Assembly (NCBI GenBank): GCA_902771725.1
Contig: CACXXT010000035.1
Location: 1 to 49,861, forward strand
Length of the DNA stretch: 49,861 nt
Source: an uncultured Bacteroidales bacterium
GTDB taxonomy: Bacteria > Bacteroidota > Bacteroidia > Bacteroidales > Bacteroidaceae
Reading direction: 5' to 3'
Of this stretch, positions 1 through 7,260 are shown one piece after another; position 1 is the first letter of the stretch; every line of letters starts with the position of its first letter. The notes under the pieces were generated by a model, which ran no database searches, had not been told where the DNA came from, and saw only the letters and a program-made list of their open reading frames with translations. A program made the translations under genes and the position numbers.

Positions 1-1
1 T

Positions 2-136
2 TCTAAATATGATAAATATTTAAAAATATATGATGATATAAAATCTAAAAAAGGAATTGAGCCAAATAATTTTGTATTTGCAAGAAATTTAGCAGGGAAA
101 AAAGCTGTTTTTTTTGATGAAATACGCGGCTACTAA
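2..136 (+). CDS. C-terminal end of an unrecognised protein (partial)
   Basis: An open frame runs in from the left edge and stops at TAA 134-136, giving the last 44 residues of a protein that ends FFDEIRGY. I do not recognise the family. The base composition is about 25% GC over positions 1-140, far below the GC-rich genes that follow, and the residues are dominated by K, N, I, Y, F and D. This suggests a horizontally acquired gene, but only its tail is visible, so no function is given. Confidence 0.55.
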   Translation, partial: SKYDKYLKIYDDIKSKKGIEPNNFVFARNLAGKKAVFFDEIRGY

Positions 137-148
137 CGAGAATAATTG

Positions 149-156
149 TATTTTTG
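149..156 (+). promoter_or_regulatory. Bacteroidetes -7 box for the 3-keto-glycoside operon
   Basis: TATTTTTG matches the Bacteroidetes -7 consensus TAnnTTTG and is followed by GC. It lies 52 nt before the ATG at 208. No clear TTTG -33 element is visible at the expected distance, so the assignment rests on the -7 box and its position. Confidence 0.55.
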
Positions 157-207
157 CAGCACCAATGTGGCTTTTTAGCCAATGAAAACTCCTAATAAAC
201 CTAAGAA

Positions 208-1302
208 ATGAATACTATCACAGTCGGAATAATCGGTTTCGGACGCATGGGGCGCTGCTATCTCAAGGCGTTTCAGGCAGACGAACGTTACCGTGTGACC
301 TATATATGCGACCACAATGAAGATTGCCGCGAGCTGGCCCGAAAGTTGCAGCCAGGGGTGCTTACCGTGGCGGATGAGGCCGAGGTGCTGGCAGCGGAGG
401 ATGTGCAAGTCGTGGTGCTGTGTACTTTGTGCGACGCCCGTCCCGCGGAGATCCGTCGCGCCCTCGAGGCCGGCAAGCACGTAATTACCGAGAAGCCCCT
501 CGCCGACCATATCCAGAGTGAGTGGGAACTGGTGGAACTGGCCGAGGAAGCCGAGAAGCGTGGTCTGTTCTGCACCGTGAATATGTATCTCCAGAATTCC
601 TGGTATCACCACACGATGCGCGATATGGCCGAGAGTGGAGAAATCGGCGAACTGGCCATCATGCGTATCTGCCACATGACTCCCGGACTAGCTCCGGGCG
701 AGGGTCACGAGGCAGAGGGACCTTCGTTCCACGATTGCGGAATGCACTATGTGGGGCTGGCCGAGTTCTTCACACATTCCACTTTCAAGACTTGGCACGC
801 GCAGGCACTGCGTATGTGGTCTTGGAAAGACCCCTGGTGGCTGCAGGCCCACGGCACGATGGAAAATGGTGTTGTCTTCGATATCACCCAGGGCTTTGTC
901 TACGGGCAGCTCTCGAAGGACCAGACGCACAACTCCTACGTGGAACTCATTGGAACACAGGGCTTCTGCCGAATGACGCACGATTTCAAGACCGCTGTCG
1001 TGGAGCTGCGCGGAGTGACACGCACCGAGCGCATCGAGCGTCCCCACGGTGGTAAGAATATTGATGTGTTGATAGGCGAAATGGCCGAGAGCATCCTCAC
1101 CGGCCAACGCCATCCGGATATGCCGCATTTCCGCTGTTCCGCCAAAGCCTCTGACTTCGCTTGGCGCTTCCTCGATGATGCTTGGCAGCATGATATGCCG
1201 GCCATCGGTACCAACGAGGAGCTGGAGCGCATTCGCGAACGGCGCCGCAACATGACCGACGGCTACGGACTCCTGCCCCGCAACAACAAACACATCTCCT
1301 GA
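208..1302 (+). CDS. Gfo/Idh/MocA family NAD(P)-dependent oxidoreductase (no signal peptide)
   Basis: A 364-residue oxidoreductase of the Gfo/Idh/MocA family, which oxidises or reduces a sugar hydroxyl with NAD(P). The N-terminal Rossmann motif GFGRMG is at residues 10-15, the family EKP motif (catalytic lysine) at 95-97, and a DxxxH catalytic pair at D176/H180. There is no signal peptide, so it should act in the cytoplasm, unlike its Tat-exported partner 84 nt downstream. The ATG at 208 is chosen because the family N-terminus (ITVGIIGFG) starts there. It is the first gene of a five-gene same-strand run with DUF1080 and isomerase genes, the gene set reported for glycoside cleavage via 3-keto sugars; the substrate cannot be read from sequence. 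Confidence 0.9.
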   Translation: MNTITVGIIGFGRMGRCYLKAFQADERYRVTYICDHNEDCRELARKLQPGVLTVADEAEVLAAEDVQVVVLCTLCDARPAEIRRALEAGKHVITEKPLADHIQSEWELVELAEEAEKRGLFCTVNMYLQNSWYHHTMRDMAESGEIGELAIMRICHMTPGLAPGEGHEAEGPSFHDCGMHYVGLAEFFTHSTFKTWHAQALRMWSWKDPWWLQAHGTMENGVVFDITQGFVYGQLSKDQTHNSYVELIGTQGFCRMTHDFKTAVVELRGVTRTERIERPHGGKNIDVLIGEMAESILTGQRHPDMPHFRCSAKASDFAWRFLDDAWQHDMPAIGTNEELERIRERRRNMTDGYGLLPRNNKHIS

Positions 1303-1386
1303 GTCCACGGAGTTGCTTGAACTCTATAGGCTCTATCACCTCCAACGAAACCCCTAACCCTTTAACCTCATAAAAAACCAAACACT

Positions 1387-2868
1387 ATGGCAGACCTCAC
1401 AAGAAGAGATTTCCTGAAGCGCGGCTCCGCTGCGCTGGCGGGCATGATTGTTGCCCCCACCATCGTTCCCAGCTCCGTCCTGGGCGCAAAAGTCGGTAAG
1501 AAAGCTCCCTCCGACAAACTGAACATCCTCGGAGTCGGCGTCGGCGGACGCGGTTCCGCTGACATTGCCGAAATGGCAAAGACCGAGAACATCGTTGGCC
1601 TCTGCGACTGCGACTGGAAGTATGCAAAAGCCGTGCTGGACCGCTATCCCGATGCAAAGAAGTACAACGACTACCGTAAGATGTACGATGAAATGCTGAA
1701 GTCGGCAGATGCTGTCATGGTGGCTACGGCTGACCATACCCACGCCATCATCGCAGCCGATGCCATTCAGGCCGGCAAGCACGTGTATGTAGAGAAACCC
1801 ATGACGCTGTATGCCTACGAGAGCCGCCTGCTCACCCGTCTGGCTGCCAAGTACAAAGTGGCCACGCAGCAGGGTAACCAGGGAGCTTCCAGCTCTGGTA
1901 CTCGCAAGGCCATCAACTGGCTCTGGAACGGCGAGATTGGCGAAGTGACCCGTATCGAGGCTTTCACCAACCGTCCTATCTGGCCGCAGGGAATGAGCAC
2001 TCCCACCGAGATTCAGCCCGTGCCCAGCACCATGAACTGGGAAGCCTTCATCGGTCCCGCCAAGATGCGTCCTTATAACGAAGCCTACACACCCTGGAAC
2101 TTCCGCGGATGGTGGCCTTTCGGTTCTGGTGCCCTCGGCGATATGGCCAACCACATCCTTGCCGTGGCCTTCACAGGCCTGAAGCTGGGTTCTCCCACCG
2201 CTATCCTTGGCAGCAGTACGATGCTGATGCCCGACTCCTGTCCCAGCGCTCAGAAAGTCACCTACCGCTTCCCCGCCCGCGACAATCTGCCCAAGTTGGG
2301 TCTCCCCGCCTGCGAACTGACCTGGTACGACGGTGGTCTGCGTCCGAATATTCCGTTCGACATGCCCGAAGGCAAGCACTTCGACGGCAATGGCGTTTGC
2401 ATCTTCTACGGCACGAAGGACATCATGGTCGTCGGAACTTATGGCTACGACCCGTTCCTCGTCAGTGGCCGCGAACCCAAGGTGCCCGAGCTCTGCCGCA
2501 TCGTCAAGAACGACAACCACCAGCAGGACTGGATCCGTGCCTGCAAGGAGAGTGCCGACAGCCGCGTGCCTGCAGCTTCCGACTTCGCCATCAGCGGTCC
2601 TCTGAACGAGAACATCGTCATGGGTGTCGCTGCAGTGCGTCTGCAGGAACTCGACCAGTGGCTGAAGTGGGATGGCGAGAGAATGCAGTTCACCAATATC
2701 TCGCCCGATGCCAAGCTGCACGTCTCCAACGCCATTGAGTTCTCCATCCACGATGGTCATCCCTCCTTCACCACCGCCGACAAAGTCGAGATCAATGCAG
2801 CCGAGTACGCTGCCCGTCTGATCAAGCCTGTCTACGAGAACGGCTACGTGCTTCCCGAACTGCCCTAA
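1387..2868 (+). CDS. Tat-exported Gfo/Idh/MocA family oxidoreductase
   Basis: A 493-residue Gfo/Idh/MocA oxidoreductase with a twin-arginine signal: TRRDFLKRG at residues 5-13 followed by a hydrophobic stretch and VLGA near residue 34. The Rossmann glycine motif (GVGVGGRG) is at 49-56 and the EKP motif at 136-138. Tat export fits a folded enzyme that carries its NAD(P) cofactor to the periplasm. The family oxidises sugar hydroxyls; with DUF1080 partners it is expected to form or reduce the 3-keto group of a glycoside. It is followed after 11 nt by the first DUF1080 gene. Confidence 0.92.
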   Translation: MADLTRRDFLKRGSAALAGMIVAPTIVPSSVLGAKVGKKAPSDKLNILGVGVGGRGSADIAEMAKTENIVGLCDCDWKYAKAVLDRYPDAKKYNDYRKMYDEMLKSADAVMVATADHTHAIIAADAIQAGKHVYVEKPMTLYAYESRLLTRLAAKYKVATQQGNQGASSSGTRKAINWLWNGEIGEVTRIEAFTNRPIWPQGMSTPTEIQPVPSTMNWEAFIGPAKMRPYNEAYTPWNFRGWWPFGSGALGDMANHILAVAFTGLKLGSPTAILGSSTMLMPDSCPSAQKVTYRFPARDNLPKLGLPACELTWYDGGLRPNIPFDMPEGKHFDGNGVCIFYGTKDIMVVGTYGYDPFLVSGREPKVPELCRIVKNDNHQQDWIRACKESADSRVPAASDFAISGPLNENIVMGVAAVRLQELDQWLKWDGERMQFTNISPDAKLHVSNAIEFSIHDGHPSFTTADKVEINAAEYAARLIKPVYENGYVLPELP

Positions 2869-2879
2869 AGAAAACGACT

Positions 2880-3692
2880 ATGAAGAAATTATTGTTATTG
2901 ATTAGCTTTGTGGCCGTTGCTGTGAGTGCTTCGGCACAAAAGGACAAGACCGTCACCATCGTCTGCTCCCAGGGCTTCCAGGGACCGGAACTCTGGGACC
3001 GCCACGAACTGCCCGTTGACAAGAAAGGTTATTTCCCAATCTTCGACGGAAAGACCTTTGCCGGCTGGCGCGGCTACGGCAAGAACTACATTCCCAGCAA
3101 GTGGAAAATAGAGGACGGCAGTATTCACCTCGACAGCAAGGCCAAGGGCGAGGGCGGCGACATCATCTTCGCCCACAAGTTCGGTCCTAATTTCGAGTTC
3201 GAAATGGAGTGGAAGATTTCCGAGGGAGGCAACTCCGGTATCTTCTACTTGGGACTGGAAACCCTTAACGCCGAAGGCACGGGCGTAGAACCCATCTACA
3301 TTTCCTGCCCTGAGTGCCAGGTGCTGGACAACGAGCGTCATCCTGATGCCAAGCTCGGCAAGGACAACAACCGTCAGGCCGGATCCCTCTACGACATGAT
3401 TCCCGCCAAACCCCAGAACGCCAAACCCGCAGGACAATGGAATAAGGTACGCGTGCGCGTGGAGAACGGCACCGTCACTCACTTCCAGAACGACGTTCAG
3501 GTGCTCCAGTACAAGCTCTGGACGCCCGAGTGGACTGCCCTGCTGCAGGACAGCAAGTTCAGCGAGAAGGCCTGGCCCACGGCTTTCTACCTCCTCAACA
3601 ACTGCGGCGGTCCCGAGCACAAGGGATTCATCGGTATGCAGGATCATGGCGATGACGTCTGGTACAGGAATATTAAAGTAAAGGAATTGTAA
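2880..3692 (+). CDS. Exported DUF1080 protein (3-keto-disaccharide hydrolase-like)
   Basis: A 270-residue protein with a signal peptide (MKKLLLLISF...VSASAQ, cleavage near residue 19-20) and a DUF1080 lectin-like beta-sandwich domain from about residue 45 to the end. Members of this family cleave 3-keto-glycosides, by elimination or hydrolysis after an oxidoreductase has made the 3-keto group. Recognisable conserved segments are GWRGYG, EGGNSGIFYLG, CQVLDNERHPDA and SLYDMIPAKPQNA. It lies 2 nt upstream of a paralogue with the same segments, so the pair arose by tandem duplication. This copy is predicted to be soluble in the periplasm. Confidence 0.9.
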   Translation: MKKLLLLISFVAVAVSASAQKDKTVTIVCSQGFQGPELWDRHELPVDKKGYFPIFDGKTFAGWRGYGKNYIPSKWKIEDGSIHLDSKAKGEGGDIIFAHKFGPNFEFEMEWKISEGGNSGIFYLGLETLNAEGTGVEPIYISCPECQVLDNERHPDAKLGKDNNRQAGSLYDMIPAKPQNAKPAGQWNKVRVRVENGTVTHFQNDVQVLQYKLWTPEWTALLQDSKFSEKAWPTAFYLLNNCGGPEHKGFIGMQDHGDDVWYRNIKVKEL

Positions 3693-3694
3693 TT

Positions 3695-4567
3695 ATGAAA
3701 AAGACATTTATAGGCATCATTTGCGCCCTGATAGGCGGCGTAGTCGGCTTCTTCATTGGCAAGGGCGGCTGCTGCGGTCAGAAGTGCGAGGCTGGCGACC
3801 AGCCCGCAGCAGGCGAGAGCCCCGTGGCTGTGGTGGCCGACGGACCCAATATCGACATCACAGCCCTTCCTGTGGATGAGGAAGGATTCATCGTGCTCTT
3901 TGATGGTCAGACACTCAACGGCTGGCGCGGTTACGGAATGGAAGTTCCTCCTACCAGCTGGGAAGTCGCTGACGGAGCCATTCACCTGAAGGGTTCCGGC
4001 ACCGGTGAGGCTCAGGCTGAAGGCGGCGGCGACCTCATCTTCGCCCACAAGTTCCAGAACTTCGAGCTTCAGTTGGAGTACAAGATCTCTGAAGGTGGTA
4101 ACAGCGGCATCTTCTACCTCGCGCAGGAGGTCAAGGATGCTGAGAGTAAGGAATACTTGCCCATCTGGCAGTCCTGCTCCGAATACCAGGTCCTCGACAA
4201 TGCCAAGCACCCCGACGCACAGCTCGGTGTGGATGGCAATCGCCAGGCTGCTTCCCTCTATGATATGATTCCCGCCAAGCCGCAGAACGCAAATCCTGCA
4301 GGCGAGTGGAATCAGGCCAAGATCATGGTCTACAAGGGAACCGTCGTTCATGGTCAGAACGGCCAGAACGTCCTCGAGTACCACCTTTGGACTCCGAAGT
4401 GGACCCAGATGCTGCAGGACAGCAAGTTTGCCGAGGGCGGCGACTTCCCTTACGCTTTCAACCTCCTGAACAATATGGGTGGTGAGAACCATGAAGGCTA
4501 TATTGGCCTTCAGGACCATGGCGACGACGTCTGGTATCGCAACATCCGCATCAAACTGATGGATTAA
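3695..4567 (+). CDS. Membrane-anchored DUF1080 protein (3-keto-disaccharide hydrolase-like)
   Basis: A 290-residue paralogue of the preceding gene, with the same blocks (GWRGYG, EGGNSGIFYLA, SLYDMIPAKPQNA, DHGDDVWYRN). It differs at the N-terminus: a hydrophobic helix (FIGIICALIGGVVGFFIG, residues 5-22) and a GGCCGQKC segment. The cysteine lacks a canonical lipobox, because the -3 position is lysine, so I read this as a membrane anchor and not a lipoprotein. An acidic, Ala/Gly-rich linker follows. The domain would face the periplasm. The stop TAA is followed by the ATG of the next gene after 1 nt. Confidence 0.88.
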   Translation: MKKTFIGIICALIGGVVGFFIGKGGCCGQKCEAGDQPAAGESPVAVVADGPNIDITALPVDEEGFIVLFDGQTLNGWRGYGMEVPPTSWEVADGAIHLKGSGTGEAQAEGGGDLIFAHKFQNFELQLEYKISEGGNSGIFYLAQEVKDAESKEYLPIWQSCSEYQVLDNAKHPDAQLGVDGNRQAASLYDMIPAKPQNANPAGEWNQAKIMVYKGTVVHGQNGQNVLEYHLWTPKWTQMLQDSKFAEGGDFPYAFNLLNNMGGENHEGYIGLQDHGDDVWYRNIRIKLMD

Positions 4568-4568
4568 G

Positions 4569-5456
4569 ATGAAAAACGTTATGATCCTACTGGCAGCGCT
4601 GCTTCTGGCGCTGCCAGTTTCTGCCAAATCCAAGAAGGAGATGGCACTGCAGCTCTATAGCATCCGTGAGGTGATCGGTTCGCCCGAGAACTACGCCAAG
4701 AACCACGTTGAGGTCTTCAAGAAACTTGCCGCATGGGGCTACACTGCCGTTGAGGCTGCCAGCTACGACCAGGGTCGTGGCACCTTCTATGGGGTCTCGC
4801 CCCAGCAGTTCAAGGCTGATTGCGAAGCTGCCGGACTGGAATGCCTAAGCAGTCACACCACCCACGGACTCTCTGACGAAGAACTCAAGAACCACGATTT
4901 CACGGAAGCACTGAAGTGGTGGGACAAGGCCATTGCTGACCACAAAGCTGCCGGAATGAGCTACATCGTCACCCCTGGATGGGGCGTGCCCAAGAACCTG
5001 AAGGAAGCCCAGACCCTCTGTGACTACGCCAACGAGATTGGCAAAAAGTGCGCTGCAGCAGGCCTGAAGTACGGTTACCACACTCATTCCCATGAGTACC
5101 AGAAGGTGGAGGACGTGCGCTGGATGGACTACATGATGGAGCACACCGACCCCGCCTACTACTTCTGGCAGATGGACACCTACTGGTGTGTTATGGGTCA
5201 GCAGTCACCCGTTCAGTACTTCAAGAAGTTCCCCGGCCGCTTCCGCATGCTTCATATCAAGGACCTCTATGAACTCGGTCAGAGCGGAATGCTCGGTTTC
5301 GACGCCATCTTCGATGCTGCCGACACCGCTGGTCTGGAGTACTACGTAGTGGAGATGGAAGGCACCGACGGTACCATCGACATTATGGAAGGAGTGCGCC
5401 GTTGCGCCGAGTACCTCCTCAAGTCCAAGTTCGTCCGCAAGAGCTATCGTAAGTAG
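4569..5456 (+). CDS. Exported sugar phosphate isomerase/epimerase family protein (TIM barrel)
   Basis: A 295-residue protein of the xylose-isomerase-like/AP-endonuclease-2 TIM-barrel family, with a signal peptide (MKNVMILLAALLLALPVSAK). Candidate divalent-metal ligands are in the typical places: HTHSHEY after the YGYH strand, DTYW, the H of MLHIKDL, and E in VVEMEG near the C-terminus. In operons with Gfo/Idh/MocA and DUF1080 genes such proteins act on keto-sugar intermediates. Export matches the exported oxidoreductase and DUF1080 proteins, so the pathway is probably periplasmic. The 3' end overlaps the convergent VanZ gene by 13 nt. Confidence 0.87.
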   Translation: MKNVMILLAALLLALPVSAKSKKEMALQLYSIREVIGSPENYAKNHVEVFKKLAAWGYTAVEAASYDQGRGTFYGVSPQQFKADCEAAGLECLSSHTTHGLSDEELKNHDFTEALKWWDKAIADHKAAGMSYIVTPGWGVPKNLKEAQTLCDYANEIGKKCAAAGLKYGYHTHSHEYQKVEDVRWMDYMMEHTDPAYYFWQMDTYWCVMGQQSPVQYFKKFPGRFRMLHIKDLYELGQSGMLGFDAIFDAADTAGLEYYVVEMEGTDGTIDIMEGVRRCAEYLLKSKFVRKSYRK

Positions 5457-5836
5457 CGCTTCCTAATCACAGGAAGAATGATTATCACGGCACCGGCTGC
5501 CGCTCCAATACTATCGGCAATAAAGTCCAGCCATTCACCGGAGCGGTAGGTGGTGCCATATTTTTGTACCAGTTCCAGCAAGCCTCCCAATAGGGCAGGG
5601 TAGAGGAATCCCCAAAATAGCAAACCGCATACGGAAGGCTGGGGACGATGGTTGCGCCAATACTCCCATCCGACGACCAGCGCCACACCGAAATACATAA
5701 TCATGTGTGTCCATTTGTCGGCCAGCGGAACATCCTGGGCAAATTCCGGTGCTCCGATAGGAAGTGTAGACAAAGCCACCACGACTATGGTCAAAAGGAG
5801 GCTCAGAGGGTACTTTTTAATATAATTCGTAAGCAT
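5444..5836 (-). CDS. VanZ family membrane protein
   Basis: A small integral membrane protein (130 residues from the chosen start) with about four hydrophobic helices: PLSLLLTIVVVALSTLPIG, MIMYFGVALVVGWEYW, LLFWGFLYPALLGGLLELVQ and IADSIGAAAGAVIIILPVI. The DKWTHMIMYFG segment is typical of VanZ-like proteins, some of which affect teicoplanin resistance; the cellular role here is unknown. A longer frame starts at 5866, but that ATG lies inside the -7 box of the gene's own promoter (5864-5871), so the ATG at 5834-5836 (MLTNYIKK) is preferred. Confidence 0.82.
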   Translation of the reverse strand: MLTNYIKKYPLSLLLTIVVVALSTLPIGAPEFAQDVPLADKWTHMIMYFGVALVVGWEYWRNHRPQPSVCGLLFWGFLYPALLGGLLELVQKYGTTYRSGEWLDFIADSIGAAAGAVIIILPVIRKRYLR

Positions 5837-5863
5837 AATCTGCAGTTTGTTTGAAATTTGTGG

Positions 5864-5871
5864 CAAATGTA
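5864..5871 (-). promoter_or_regulatory. -7 box for the VanZ gene
   Basis: On the minus strand this reads TACATTTG, followed by CC, matching TAnnTTTG. It lies 28 nt upstream of the chosen ATG and decides the start, because the upstream ATG falls within the box. It is only 13 nt from the opposite-strand -7 box at 5885-5892, so the two divergent promoters share their upstream DNA. Confidence 0.6.
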
Positions 5872-5884
5872 CGATAATTATTTG

Positions 5885-5892
5885 TAATTTTG
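5885..5892 (+). promoter_or_regulatory. -7 box for the SNF transporter pair, giving a nearly leaderless mRNA
   Basis: TAATTTTG matches the Bacteroidetes -7 consensus. Transcription normally starts about 7 nt downstream, near 5899, only 3 nt before the ATG at 5902. If the promoter is real, the transcript has almost no 5' leader. Confidence 0.5.
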
Positions 5893-5901
5893 CGGCGAAT
5901 T

Positions 5902-7260
5902 ATGGAAAAAAGAGCAAATTTCGGCAGTAAATTAGGCATTATTCTTGCTTCAGCAGGTTCTGCTGTAGGCTTGGGTAATGTTTGGCGTTTCCCCACAGAG
6001 GTCGGTGAGAATGGCGGCGCTGCCTTCATACTCATTTATATCCTTTGTGTCATTCTGCTGGGTGTTCCCTTGATGGTTTCGGAGTTCGTCATAGGTCGTC
6101 ATACCCACAAGAACACTGCCGATGCCTATCAGCAGTTAGCTCCACATACTCCGTGGGTGTTCCAAGGCTATTTGGGAGTCTTTACTTCCTGGTTCATTCT
6201 CTGCTACTATTCAGTGGTAGCAGGTTGGACCTTGAAATATTTGTTCTCAGCTATTGTAGGGAAGGTGGGCACCATCGAGGATAGCGCAGCCTATTTCACG
6301 GCGTTCACGTCTTCTCCCTGGTTGCCTATAGTGTGCATGGTGGCGGTGATGTTGATGTGCCATTGGGTCATTGCTCGTGGTGTTCAGGCAGGTATCGAGA
6401 AGTACAGTAAGTTGATGATGCCGCTCTTGCTGCTCATCATTGCTGTGCTTGTGGTCTGCTCGTTCTCCATGCCCGGCAGCGAGGAAGGCCTGCGCTTCCT
6501 TTTCAAACCCGATTTCTCCAAGCTGGACTCCTCGGTGGTGCTCTCTGCTATGGGGCAGGCCTTTTTCTCACTTTCCATCGCCATGGGATGTCTTTGCACT
6601 TATGCCAGTTATTTCCGCGACGATGCCAAGTTGGTGAAGACGGCAGGCAGCGTGGCTGTCATCGACACCACCGTGGCCATCATGAGCGGTTTCATCATCT
6701 TCCCTGCCGTCTTCTCTGTGGCAGAGGTCGCTCCGGATGCAGGTCCCGGACTTGTGTTTATCACTCTGCCAAATGTGTTCCAGATTGCTTTCGGTCATGT
6801 GCCTTTCATCGGTTGGCTCTTTGCCGTGATGTTCTACCTGCTCCTTTTGCTGGCGGCTCTGACGAGCATGATGTCCATCCACGAACCCACCACCGCCTTC
6901 CTTCTGGAGCATTTCCATCTTCATCGTCGCACCGCCACCTGGATGGTCACCCTCTCCTGTATCTTCATAGGTGTGCTCTGCAGTCTGAGTTTCGGCCCTC
7001 TGGCCGATGTGAAGTTCCTCTTCGGGATGACGTTCTTCGACTTTTTCGATTTCGTCTCGGCAAAAATATTCCTGCCTGTGGGCGGCATCATCATCTCGCT
7101 CTTTGTGGGCTGGAAACTCGACCGCCAGTTGGTCTATGACGAGGTGACGAACCATGGCACCGTCGGTTTCCGGGCTTTCCCCGTCTATCGTTTCATCCTG
7201 CGTTGGTTGGCTCCTATCGCCATCAGCCTCATCTTCCTCAACGAACTTGGAATCCTCTAA
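5902..7260 (+). CDS. Sodium-dependent transporter, neurotransmitter:sodium symporter (SNF) family, copy 1
   Basis: A 452-residue polytopic membrane protein of the bacterial SNF family (LeuT/MhsT type), which imports amino acids or related solutes with sodium. The N-terminal signature ASAGSAVGLGNVWRFP (unwound TM1, sodium and substrate contacts) is at about residues 17-32, followed by 11-12 hydrophobic segments. The start is taken as ATG 5902 (MEKRANFGSKLG): an upstream in-frame TTG at 5890 lies in the -7 box. It overlaps copy 2 by 14 nt. The substrate is unknown. Confidence 0.93.
   Translation: MEKRANFGSKLGIILASAGSAVGLGNVWRFPTEVGENGGAAFILIYILCVILLGVPLMVSEFVIGRHTHKNTADAYQQLAPHTPWVFQGYLGVFTSWFILCYYSVVAGWTLKYLFSAIVGKVGTIEDSAAYFTAFTSSPWLPIVCMVAVMLMCHWVIARGVQAGIEKYSKLMMPLLLLIIAVLVVCSFSMPGSEEGLRFLFKPDFSKLDSSVVLSAMGQAFFSLSIAMGCLCTYASYFRDDAKLVKTAGSVAVIDTTVAIMSGFIIFPAVFSVAEVAPDAGPGLVFITLPNVFQIAFGHVPFIGWLFAVMFYLLLLLAALTSMMSIHEPTTAFLLEHFHLHRRTATWMVTLSCIFIGVLCSLSFGPLADVKFLFGMTFFDFFDFVSAKIFLPVGGIIISLFVGWKLDRQLVYDEVTNHGTVGFRAFPVYRFILRWLAPIAISLIFLNELGIL

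Noticed and set aside
182..211. Nine-codon upstream frame MKTPNKPKK overlapping the first oxidoreductase start by ATGA
   Set aside because: It is short, A-rich leader sequence, and can occur by chance; no sign of a regulatory peptide.
1354..2760. Long minus-strand frame opposite the Tat-exported oxidoreductase
   Set aside because: It is fully antisense to a well-recognised gene and its translation matches no family; GC-rich codon bias produces such frames.
3695..3790. Lipoprotein reading of the second DUF1080 protein
   Set aside because: The GGCC segment lacks the lipobox residues before the cysteine, so a membrane anchor is the better reading.
7154..7246. ATG 7154 as the start of the second SNF transporter
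   Set aside because: It would give 31 Ser/Pro-rich residues from the wrong frame of copy 1; TTG 7247 aligns with the paralogue.
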